From assembly GCA_028279645.1 (NCBI GenBank), contig JANQNJ010000136.1, forward strand, positions 1-45,330: a stretch of DNA of 45,330 nt, in the 5' to 3' direction. Shown here in pieces: positions 30,401 to 38,400 of the stretch. The number at the start of each line of letters is the position of its first letter. Positions within the stretch are counted from its first letter, which is position 1. Origin of the DNA: Thermoplasmatota archaeon (GTDB taxonomy: Archaea; Thermoplasmatota; JAKEGO01; JANQNJ01). The notes below the pieces were generated by a model, which saw nothing but the letters and a program-made list of their open reading frames with translations, was not told where the DNA came from and searched no databases. Position numbers and translations under genes: made by a program.

Positions 30401-33400
30401 GGCAGGCTCAGCATAGATCTCTGGACCGTCGAGAGCATCGACCTCCAGGCCCTCCTCGAGGACGACCTCCTCTGGTTCGAGGTCACGGCCTTCATCAACT
30501 CCAGCAACGTGATGGCCACCGAGAGCACGACCAATGAGACCGAGTTCAAGGTCTATCGGTACGAATTGGCCATCGATACGGAGGAGACCGCCTATCAGGC
30601 CGGCGATCTGGTGGATATCGACCTATCGATCTACGACCACGTGATCGACGACGTGCCTGAGGGCCACTGCACCCTGTGGGTGAACAGATCGTCGGTCTAC
30701 GACGCCGACGACACCTATGATTACAGGTTCCAGCACCTGGCACCCATCTTCGTCAAACGGATCACGCTTGGCGACGAGCGGTCATTCACTGTAGGATGGG
30801 ATATCCCCGACATCATTCCCGCCGGCATCTACATCATCTCCCTGACGCACAGGGACATTACCGTGGAAAGGAACATCGCCATCGGCAGCAGCGATGCCGA
30901 CCTGGTCATAGAGGCCTCAACCGAGAGCGAGGGCGAGTACAGACCCGGAGAGAACATCACGTTGACAATAACAACCAATGATGCTGTCGGCCGGCATCTG
31001 TTCATTGACATCGACATAGGCGGCGGCCGTCTCCGCGTCCTCGATATGCCGATAACCGGCGATGTGACGACGGTATCATACCTGGCACTTGACCACCGGC
31101 ACCCTCTTCGGATCAATGCCTTCTTCATTTCAGAGAATGGGAACATCGTCCGTGATTCCGTGGTCCTCGAGGAACGGGTCCGGGAGCTGGACGTCATGAT
31201 CGAGCCTGATGACTGGGACCTCGATGCAGGCGAGATGCTCCATCTCAACGCTACTGTCGTTGACGGGTACGGAAACCCCGTCCTCGATCCGATGGTGTTC
31301 CTCTCAATTGTTGACGAAGCGGTCTTCGATTACGCCGGAAGGGACAACTACCACTTCGATCTGAACAGGAACTATGTCCAGCCATGGGATCTGGTCAGAT
31401 ACTACAGGTTGGGGGCGAATGCGCATGAGCCGCATGTCACGATAACGGATCACGATGGCTCGTCCTCCCTCCTCTGGCCTGAGGAGAAGTACGGTTATTA
31501 TGGCGGTTACGGCGATGATTGGTATTACCTTGAGTTCGGGGTCGGTGTGATCGATTCGGATTCCGATGGTCTTATGGACAAATACAGTTCAAACTCCATT
31601 TCTTATGAATCGATGCCGAGATCGGCATCCCTCGACCAGACCTTATCCGCTGAGCTCGAGCAAACACACATTCGGTCCGACTTCCGAGAGACCGCCTTCT
31701 GGGTCCCCGGCGTGGTCGCCGAGGGCGGCAAGGTCACCTGGGCCATCAAGATGCCCGACAACCTTGCCAAGTGGCGGATAACGGCATTCGCATCAACACT
31801 CCCCTGCCTAGCAGGATACAGCGAGATCCACGTCAACACCACCACCGACTTCTTCGTTCAGTCGGTGATGCCCCACGTGGTCACACAGGACGACGAGTTC
31901 ACCTTCCCCGTCAGGGTCCACAATCTGGTCAAGGAGGACCTCGACGTCACTGTCGGTCTTCAGGCCGACAACTGGCTCAAGGTCTTCGGCAGCCCTCAAC
32001 AGGACATCAAGGTTCCGGCGTTGACCGTGAAGGAGATCGAGTTCGAGGTCAAGGTCATGGAGGGCGGCCTCCACAACCTGACACTGATCGCAACGGACTA
32101 TGGGGACCACAGGGACGCCATCCTCGAGTTCGTCAACGTCAGGCACAATGGGGCACTGAAGACGACGCACCTCGCCGGAAGCGTCGATGATCTTCTCAAC
32201 GAGGTGTTCGAGTTCGACGGCGAGATGATCTCGGGCTCCGAGAAGGTGGTCCTCCGTCTCGCAGCCGGATACAGCGGCCTTCTGGACGAAGGCGCCCGCA
32301 TGCTCTGGGGATATCCGTACGGATGTACCGAACAGCTGATGAGCAGGCTGCTTCCCAACCTCATGCTCTACGAGAACTACATCCTTAGAGGACGTTACCT
32401 AAGTGGCTGGTACCAATATCTTATCGAGGAGAACATTTACAAAGGCATCCTGAAGCTGATGGCCAACCAGCACGGCGACGGCGGATGGGGCTGGTGGAAG
32501 GCGGATAGGACCGATGCCTGGATGACAGCATACGTCCTCTTCGGCCTGCAGTATGCCGATGACATGGGATTCACCGTATCCCTTTCCGTAATGAATAACG
32601 CACGAGATGCTCTCCTGGACCTTCAGAACAATGACGGCACCTGGGGCCCGCCCGAATGGATGGACGGCGATGTCGCAGCGATGACGGCCTTCGTGGGAAG
32701 AGTTCTTGCATTGACCGGCTCGACACCAACCGATGCCGTCGAGGCTCTCAAGGATCTCTACGATGATGCGGATATGGACAACCCCTATGCGCTCGCCATG
32801 TACGCACTCTTCCTCGATGAGATCGGCGCTGACGAGGAAGACATCGACGATGTCATCGACGACCTAATCGAGCTGAAGGTCGGCTCTCATTGGAGGCGAG
32901 GCACCTCTCTCGGCGGAGGCGACGAGACCACGGCATGGGCCGCACTCGCTCTCACGAAGGCCGACAGGGACGCTGCATCCGTTCGGGGCGCTCTCGAATG
33001 GCTGGCGGACCAGAGGCGGCCGGGCGGGGGGTGGGGCACCACCTCCGACACCATCGCGGCTCTCTCGCTCATCAACGAGCTCATAGAGAACCAGGAACCC
33101 ATCGACATGGACATCAAGGTCACCTTCAACGGGGTGGAACTGATCGACATGCATCTCGACGAGACCGCCTCATCCCAGGAGGCGTTCAGAAGCACCGTCG
33201 ATGCCCTCGATCTCCGCCCTTATCTCATCCTGGACGACGAGAACGAGCTGAAGATCCAGAAGGAAGGCACGGGCGACCTCTTCTACGAGCTCACGACGGT
33301 CCAGTATCTCCGCAAGGGCGTAGAGGTCGAATACGACGAGTTCGTCAATGCCGTGAAGGGAGAGGAGTTCGAGTTCGAGGTGAAGGTGGAGGCTGTGGAC

Positions 33401-35008
33401 TCGGACAACGTCAAGGTCACGCAATGCGACGTACTGTTCAATCTACCTTACGGATTCGATCTGATATCCTACAGCGTGGAGGAGGACGACGAGGAGTTCG
33501 AGTTCACCTACACGATCGAGGCCGGGAGGACAGGGATATTCAACATCACACCCATCGTTGTTTCCTACTCACTGGACGCCGGCGAGCGCCGGTCCGGTAT
33601 TGTAAAGGAATACTTCAACGGGACCAGGGTCGTGGTCAGTCCCGGAGGAGGCGATGTCGATGACGTTATCGACGACCTACCGACCGGCGCAAACATCGAG
33701 ACCTCCAAGGGAATTCCCCCCATGGCCGCCTACGGCCATTTCTATACGCGTCCGGACCCGCTGATCGTAAAGACACTTTCAAGCACTCTGGCCACTGTCG
33801 GGGAGAAGGTCACTGCGAAGGTCTCGGCCATGGTCCCGGAGCACCATCTGCAAAGAGAGGTCATATTCACCGAGACCCTTCCTGAAGATTGGTTCGACGA
33901 TACGGACCTTGGTACTCCCGTGGATGACGGCGAGGGCAACAGTGTTCTCACCTTCACCACCAAGGGTGAGCTGGTCGTCGAATATGAGTACACCTTCACG
34001 CCCAAAAGCACATTCCGTGGACTCTTGAGACCGACCGGTCTCGTTATCGAGGGGAACGAGAACACCAGCTCGAACTCACCGACCTTCGAGACGGTCAAGG
34101 AGGATGAGATCAAGATCCTCAGGGATTATGCCACAACATCTCCGACCTCCGGAGGTCTGGTCGAGGTCCGCCTGCATCTGAAGGCTCCCTCGGGTATCGA
34201 TTATGCCGCAGTTGAGGACTACCTCCCGCCCGGTGCAAGGCTTGATACAGGTTCGGCCGAAGCCAATCTTGACGACAACGTCCTCTCCTACACCTCACAG
34301 GGCGACAAGGTCGTCTTCTTCATAGACGATCTCGTGTCGGAGACGATAACGTATAATTTCATAACAGGCCTCGAGGGCAATTTCTCGGTTCCGGCACCCA
34401 TCGTCTACTCGATGTACAACGAGAGCCAGAGCGCCGAAGGTGTGTCCGACCTGATCAATGTTCTTGAGCCAGCCTCCAATGCTGACTGGGTCCCTGTTGA
34501 CCCCACCCCCTTGATCACGGAACCCGGTACCGTGGAATCACCCCCTGCCGAACTGGTGATCAGCGAGGTGAAGGTCGACGGTGTCAAGGTCGACGGCAAG
34601 AACGATATCGATCTGATTGCTGGAACGATATCAACGATCGAGGTCACGGTTCACAACGTCGGCTACGATGACCTGGCGAGCGTTTCCGTCACACTCGAAG
34701 CGAACGGGATGACGGTGATGAGGAAATGGATCTCCTTCAAGGGCCAGGACAGCCAGACGTTCACTTTCAAATGGAAGGTGAAGGAAGGGACCAGGCACAT
34801 GAAGGTCATTATAGATGAGGAGAACTCGATCCCAGAGTACTACGAGCTGAACAACGACGTCTACTTCAACACTGAGACCGCCTCGAGCGACGACGACACC
34901 ATCGGTACTATCTCCTACACTGACGCCTCTCTGATCCTCATACTGTGTGCTGCGATCATGGTGGTCCATCTCATCAACACGCGTAGAAAGCAGGGTCCGC
35001 CGGAGTGA
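27443..35008 (+). CDS. Alpha-2-macroglobulin-like protein (2521 aa) with TSP3-type Ca-binding repeat, MG domains, thioester domain, CARDB-like domain and C-terminal TM anchor
   Basis: Signal peptide; DSDYDGWSDEYENAIGTDPHNPDTDGDGINDPDDPTP; A2M core FRETAFWVPGVVAEGGKVTWAIKMPDNLAKWRITAFAST; thioester GYPYGCTEQLMSRLLPNL (GCTEQ codons 32321-32335, residues 1627-1631); TED NQHGDGGWGWWKADRTDAWMTAYVLFGLQYA; C-terminal TM plus RRK. Possible ATG start at 27461. Confidence 0.94.
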   Translation: MIEVDIMNGSSRMGVRRLLSTLMLGILLMSMFSPLLGGLNPVGGAAAVDSDYDGWSDEYENAIGTDPHNPDTDGDGINDPDDPTPKGSLINEEEVWETFDVTVETSVPFCMQGEEITVYVNVTQDGNPVKDRNVWLLVYRENWRYSDFMHQFQMKRPIDNGAAIFEITVDAGEYYFIATPDHDNVSAGAEMDAWELRDIAYDKHGGYTEMTVYAQFIVTIDSIYDNILQGQKGSFEIHRYRYSKKMAREYIENSGSRPDTFDIYKPDSGKVSIYVVKSSIKVHNTEIHVPSDGKTWHYRFNRVGYQTVTATPYPARYAANATYSHKFPFAVTSIRVHYPLVRWVEIPNVNIPEQDDVKVHAYYILTSIGPELFNELYRSIGMEGIAEQYPEHTSAWAGDVRVSLIYREWYRRCWLMKSATVHLDGTGGMPYNFHLPGYYEAVATFNATHSFPSGRVFDRGDHYLRSGRDDDFYHRTTLYPDVIVNIFPERNVFFPGEECSVLIQAMDGASPTNEFQVALFEEEKYLGTYSLGADGSASINIGEISYGQRMISAVPLFGQDTLEIVKAIKLEYLDWIPDTGVQSRRYSIHLNAPYRMVRELGNDVHVMVYGDGYEPVEGASVEVWLRRVSGTYVYTRILVLEGTTDLNGSFVGTVIPVTNGYINNIRVVVRTENLTDSYDKSMYLRDREYDCQISTDKPVYRGGDTIQTRFLLWDPNLVQPVTAPVNIKLVDPYERTIYRTTIETDVYGLGYFSFPLPDELPWGYYEIWVNHSGQGFVESVQIREYELPEVDIRFEDAPKKGDPYDDVEIPLRAEYMFGMPLTEGSVTFTVERYNPWSWYYRHWGGYYGFVSIYEADDEDTDALPITKTVTVKNGWANLTFELPDIDGSVIITAEFTDRFGHEDEAEHILSLGEKSVKDTAHLSLSAPEEAYMPSDELLIEVETTYINAHGETKQLGDTEVAFEVRVRSAREYSSSTFDFNGITDEDGRLSIDLWTVESIDLQALLEDDLLWFEVTAFINSSNVMATESTTNETEFKVYRYELAIDTEETAYQAGDLVDIDLSIYDHVIDDVPEGHCTLWVNRSSVYDADDTYDYRFQHLAPIFVKRITLGDERSFTVGWDIPDIIPAGIYIISLTHRDITVERNIAIGSSDADLVIEASTESEGEYRPGENITLTITTNDAVGRHLFIDIDIGGGRLRVLDMPITGDVTTVSYLALDHRHPLRINAFFISENGNIVRDSVVLEERVRELDVMIEPDDWDLDAGEMLHLNATVVDGYGNPVLDPMVFLSIVDEAVFDYAGRDNYHFDLNRNYVQPWDLVRYYRLGANAHEPHVTITDHDGSSSLLWPEEKYGYYGGYGDDWYYLEFGVGVIDSDSDGLMDKYSSNSISYESMPRSASLDQTLSAELEQTHIRSDFRETAFWVPGVVAEGGKVTWAIKMPDNLAKWRITAFASTLPCLAGYSEIHVNTTTDFFVQSVMPHVVTQDDEFTFPVRVHNLVKEDLDVTVGLQADNWLKVFGSPQQDIKVPALTVKEIEFEVKVMEGGLHNLTLIATDYGDHRDAILEFVNVRHNGALKTTHLAGSVDDLLNEVFEFDGEMISGSEKVVLRLAAGYSGLLDEGARMLWGYPYGCTEQLMSRLLPNLMLYENYILRGRYLSGWYQYLIEENIYKGILKLMANQHGDGGWGWWKADRTDAWMTAYVLFGLQYADDMGFTVSLSVMNNARDALLDLQNNDGTWGPPEWMDGDVAAMTAFVGRVLALTGSTPTDAVEALKDLYDDADMDNPYALAMYALFLDEIGADEEDIDDVIDDLIELKVGSHWRRGTSLGGGDETTAWAALALTKADRDAASVRGALEWLADQRRPGGGWGTTSDTIAALSLINELIENQEPIDMDIKVTFNGVELIDMHLDETASSQEAFRSTVDALDLRPYLILDDENELKIQKEGTGDLFYELTTVQYLRKGVEVEYDEFVNAVKGEEFEFEVKVEAVDSDNVKVTQCDVLFNLPYGFDLISYSVEEDDEEFEFTYTIEAGRTGIFNITPIVVSYSLDAGERRSGIVKEYFNGTRVVVSPGGGDVDDVIDDLPTGANIETSKGIPPMAAYGHFYTRPDPLIVKTLSSTLATVGEKVTAKVSAMVPEHHLQREVIFTETLPEDWFDDTDLGTPVDDGEGNSVLTFTTKGELVVEYEYTFTPKSTFRGLLRPTGLVIEGNENTSSNSPTFETVKEDEIKILRDYATTSPTSGGLVEVRLHLKAPSGIDYAAVEDYLPPGARLDTGSAEANLDDNVLSYTSQGDKVVFFIDDLVSETITYNFITGLEGNFSVPAPIVYSMYNESQSAEGVSDLINVLEPASNADWVPVDPTPLITEPGTVESPPAELVISEVKVDGVKVDGKNDIDLIAGTISTIEVTVHNVGYDDLASVSVTLEANGMTVMRKWISFKGQDSQTFTFKWKVKEGTRHMKVIIDEENSIPEYYELNNDVYFNTETASSDDDTIGTISYTDASLILILCAAIMVVHLINTRRKQGPPE

Positions 35009-35014
35009 GTCGTT

Positions 35015-36211
35015 CTACTTGAGGAGCTCTTCACCGCAGGTGTAATCCCGGGTCGGACTCAGGAGGTCGAATACCTCCTGTGATACAACCGGCTTACCCT
35101 TGGCTATCAGCGACGACAGGTTCAGTCCTATCCCCGGCCCCATCATGAAGCCCTGGCCGCACATGCCGATGCCGAGATAGAACCCATCGATGCACGGGTC
35201 CTGACCGACGACGGGTACGCCATCCACCGTCATAGGATACAACCCTCTCCAGAGCCTGCGCACCGTCATGTTCTTAAGTCGCGGTATCAGGTCCACAAGC
35301 CTGCGGGCGATAACAGGCATGAACTCCGACGTGCAGCGGCGGTCCATTCCGTAGAACTTCTCTATGGGCGTGTAGCAGAAGATCACCTGCCCCTGCGCAT
35401 TCTGTCCGAAGTAGAAGTTCGCGGTCCTACCTTCGGGTCCGGGTCGTAGATCGACAACAAGCGGCCCGAGGAACTGCTTCACCGGGGCCGTGATCCCCGC
35501 CTCGTGGCTGTCGGGAGTGATAGGTATGTCAAGGCCCGCCATCGCGCATATCTCCGACGCCGACGCGCCAGCTGCGTTCAGGACCGCTCCGGCCCTGTGC
35601 TCGGTCCGCTTACCACCCTTGCTCGTGACAACGCCGACGACAGCCTTGCTGTCGCCGTCGCCCTCGATCACCAGGTCGACGACGCTCTCCCGGAACCTGA
35701 ACTCCGCTCCGAGCTTCCGGGCCTCGTCGTTGAACGACTCCGAGGCGAGCAGCGGGCTGACCTGACCGTCGTTGGGCGAGAAGGTCCCGCCGTGCAGGCC
35801 GTTCATGTTCACACCTGGAACGATCCTGGCTACCTCGTCGGGTCCGTACCAGTCGATCTCCAGGCCGTGCTTCTTCTGGATCGGGAGGATGCTCTTGAGC
35901 ACCCCCTCCTCGTTATCGCGATAGACGGGGAAGCAATATCCGCCCTTCTTCCATTCGATGTCGGTACCGGTCTCCTCCTTCCACTTCGAGAAGATCCGGA
36001 GACTCTGTCCGCACATCTCGATCTTGGCCGGATCGGAGTGAGTCGCCCGGACGCCGCCGATGGCCGCCTTGTTCTGCCCCTGTCCGGAGGATGCCGACTC
36101 ATCCAGGACCAGGACCTTCATCCCTTCCTTTGCGAGGAAATAGGCGGTCGGCGTTCCGACCGAGCCAGAGCCTATGATGATGACGTCGTAGGCCTTCTTC
36201 TTCGAACTCAT
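35015..36211 (-). CDS. FAD-dependent amine/amino-acid oxidoreductase (DAO / sarcosine oxidase beta-like)
   Basis: DVIIIGSGSVGTPTAYFLAKEGMKVLVLDE; C-terminal RLWRGLYPMTVDGVPVVGQDPCIDGFYLGIGMCGQGFMMGPGIG. Confidence 0.88.
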   Translation of the reverse strand: MSSKKKAYDVIIIGSGSVGTPTAYFLAKEGMKVLVLDESASSGQGQNKAAIGGVRATHSDPAKIEMCGQSLRIFSKWKEETGTDIEWKKGGYCFPVYRDNEEGVLKSILPIQKKHGLEIDWYGPDEVARIVPGVNMNGLHGGTFSPNDGQVSPLLASESFNDEARKLGAEFRFRESVVDLVIEGDGDSKAVVGVVTSKGGKRTEHRAGAVLNAAGASASEICAMAGLDIPITPDSHEAGITAPVKQFLGPLVVDLRPGPEGRTANFYFGQNAQGQVIFCYTPIEKFYGMDRRCTSEFMPVIARRLVDLIPRLKNMTVRRLWRGLYPMTVDGVPVVGQDPCIDGFYLGIGMCGQGFMMGPGIGLNLSSLIAKGKPVVSQEVFDLLSPTRDYTCGEELLK

Positions 36212-38400
36212 CTCTCGTCACCTCCCTGGTCGAGGAAGGCCGAAAGCGGGACCTCCTGCGCGAATGGGCGTTCGACATGCGGTTCGATATCCGCCTCCCC
36301 CGTGATCCCTCTGAGCAGCCTCTCGACCGATGCGTTGCATGTCTTGCCGCCGCACGGCCCCATGCCCACACGGAGGCCAGCCTTGATCGCGTTGAAATCG
36401 GTGACACCGGTCCGCTCGATGTATTCGACGATCTCGGCCCTGGTCACCCTCTCGCACCGGCAGACAACTATCTCGTCGTCCTCATGTGCATGCACCTGCC
36501 CGATCGGCCTCCCGTCCTTAGGCTCCCTGATCCTGATCCCTGCCACCTTGTTCGCCTCTATTGATGGCACCTCTATCGACATCAGGGACCGCCGGTCCTG
36601 CCAGTCCGAGCCCTTGAGGGCAATGACCTTCCCTCTGCCTATGACCTCACCTTCAGGGCCGGAGGTCACGACCTCCTGTCCTGGCACTATGGTCCCTTCT
36701 GGCAGCTCCCATGGTATAACGACAAGTGCGTTCTCTCCTGATGGGTCGTACCTCTTGTCAACGAGCGTAATTGCGAGGCCGGGACAGACAGCTACACAGT
36801 TGGTACAGCCGAGGCAGCCGCCTTCGAACAGCGGCCGTCCCTTCATCGTCGCCTCTCTGATCATGATCGACTGCTTGACGCATGCCTCGGTGCACGGATC
36901 GCACGGGATCTCCTGCGGACACCTGATCACGGGATAGACTTCCAGTCCCTTCGGGGGTGCCCTGAACCCCTCGTCATCACCGGCCTTGCTCCGGAGGATC
37001 TCCAGCATCTCGTTCCACTCGGGCGGGACCTCGACGTCGTGCCCCATGTCGGCGAGTATCTCGCGACCGGCGATCCGGCCGGAGAACATCGCAGCCGACG
37101 CCTCCGCGATCTCGTCGGCGTCGCCGGCAGCGTATACCGGCAACCTTTTTGCATCTCCGGCTGACGACATCTGTATCCCGCTCGACTGGGCCGCCTTTGT
37201 CAGCTCATCGACCGGAGACAGGCCCACGGCGATCAGGAGCGTATCGACCTCGAACTCCCTTTCGGTCCCCTCTATAGGCTGGAACCTGTCGTCTATCTGC
37301 GTGATGACGATTCGAGCAAGCTCGTCCCCTCCTTCGTCTCCTCCAGACCCGCTCGCATCGTTGTTAACATCGAATATGACCTTGACGTCCTCATCTCCCA
37401 TGGGCTCCGCCCTCAGGACGGTGTGAGATGTGTAGACCGGGACGCCCAGTCTGAGGATCTTGTCAAGATGGACCTTGTATCCGCCGCAATGAGGCAGAGC
37501 CTCAACCAGTCCCACAACGTCGATACCGGCCTGCAAGGCGTGATATGCCGCTATCAACCCCACGTTCCCGCCCCCAACGATGAACAGCCGCTCGGCGGCC
37601 CTCACCCGGTCCCTGTTGACAAGGGTCTGGAACGCGCCTCCGCCGTAAACGCCGGGGAGGTCGCATCCGGGGAAGTCCAGGACCTTCTCCCTGGCGCCAG
37701 CCGTGATCAGCAGCCTTTCGGGTCTGACGAGAACGTACCTTCCGTCTCTAACGACCCCGGCCACATTTTCGGCGAACACTCCGACGACGGGCGAGTTGAG
37801 CCATACATCCACGGTCGGCAGTCCGGTAACTGCGGCGGCAAGGTCGGTCCCGATGTCCATCCCCCTCGTCCCCGCGAAGCAGTCGCGGACCGAGCCAAAG
37901 AAGTTGTGCGTCTGGAGCCCGAGCTTCCCCCCGAGCTCGTGCTTGTCGTCGCATATGATGCATTCGACGCCCTTGGTCCCGAGCTCGATGGCGGCCGTGA
38001 GGCCGGCCGGCCCGCCCCCCACGATGAGGACCTGTGTGGACACGAATGGTACGGACCCTCCGATGTCCATCACCGCATCGTCCGCCAACAGTTCCGGTAA
38101 CCCTTCCATCGATCTGACATCCATTCCGCTTTCGGCGGGTACGACGCAGGACTTGACCGGGACGCCGTCTGCAAGGACCAGGCACTGGGCACACTGGCCG
38201 TTGGCGCAGAAGATCCCCTGCGCCCCTCCATCCCTGTGATGGTGTCCGAAGACATGGGTGCCGTTGGCGAAGAGAGCTGTTGCGATCATCTCCCCCTCTC
38301 TCGCCTTGACCTCCTCTCCATTGAACGTGAACCTTATGATCCCCCGGTCGTCCTCCTGGACCAGGACCGGATGCTCCACTATCCTCCGCCCCTCGCTCAC
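36208..38400 (-). CDS. Sarcosine-oxidase-alpha/HcnAB-like FAD protein fused to 2Fe-2S, 4Fe-4S and BFD-like domains
   Basis: Fer2_4-like GIFCANGQCAQCLVLADGVPVKSC; Rossmann VLIVGGGPAGLTAAIEL; CLGCTNCVAVCPGLAI; BFD-like IVCRCERVTRAEIVEYIERTGVTDFNAIKAGLRVGMGPCGGKTCNASV. 4-nt overlaps with both neighbours. Confidence 0.88.
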   Translation of the reverse strand: MSEGRRIVEHPVLVQEDDRGIIRFTFNGEEVKAREGEMIATALFANGTHVFGHHHRDGGAQGIFCANGQCAQCLVLADGVPVKSCVVPAESGMDVRSMEGLPELLADDAVMDIGGSVPFVSTQVLIVGGGPAGLTAAIELGTKGVECIICDDKHELGGKLGLQTHNFFGSVRDCFAGTRGMDIGTDLAAAVTGLPTVDVWLNSPVVGVFAENVAGVVRDGRYVLVRPERLLITAGAREKVLDFPGCDLPGVYGGGAFQTLVNRDRVRAAERLFIVGGGNVGLIAAYHALQAGIDVVGLVEALPHCGGYKVHLDKILRLGVPVYTSHTVLRAEPMGDEDVKVIFDVNNDASGSGGDEGGDELARIVITQIDDRFQPIEGTEREFEVDTLLIAVGLSPVDELTKAAQSSGIQMSSAGDAKRLPVYAAGDADEIAEASAAMFSGRIAGREILADMGHDVEVPPEWNEMLEILRSKAGDDEGFRAPPKGLEVYPVIRCPQEIPCDPCTEACVKQSIMIREATMKGRPLFEGGCLGCTNCVAVCPGLAITLVDKRYDPSGENALVVIPWELPEGTIVPGQEVVTSGPEGEVIGRGKVIALKGSDWQDRRSLMSIEVPSIEANKVAGIRIREPKDGRPIGQVHAHEDDEIVVCRCERVTRAEIVEYIERTGVTDFNAIKAGLRVGMGPCGGKTCNASVERLLRGITGEADIEPHVERPFAQEVPLSAFLDQGGDER

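Noticed and set aside
35504-36937. 477-aa plus-strand ORF
   Set aside because: Antisense to two clear flavoprotein genes and lacks recognisable domain motifs.
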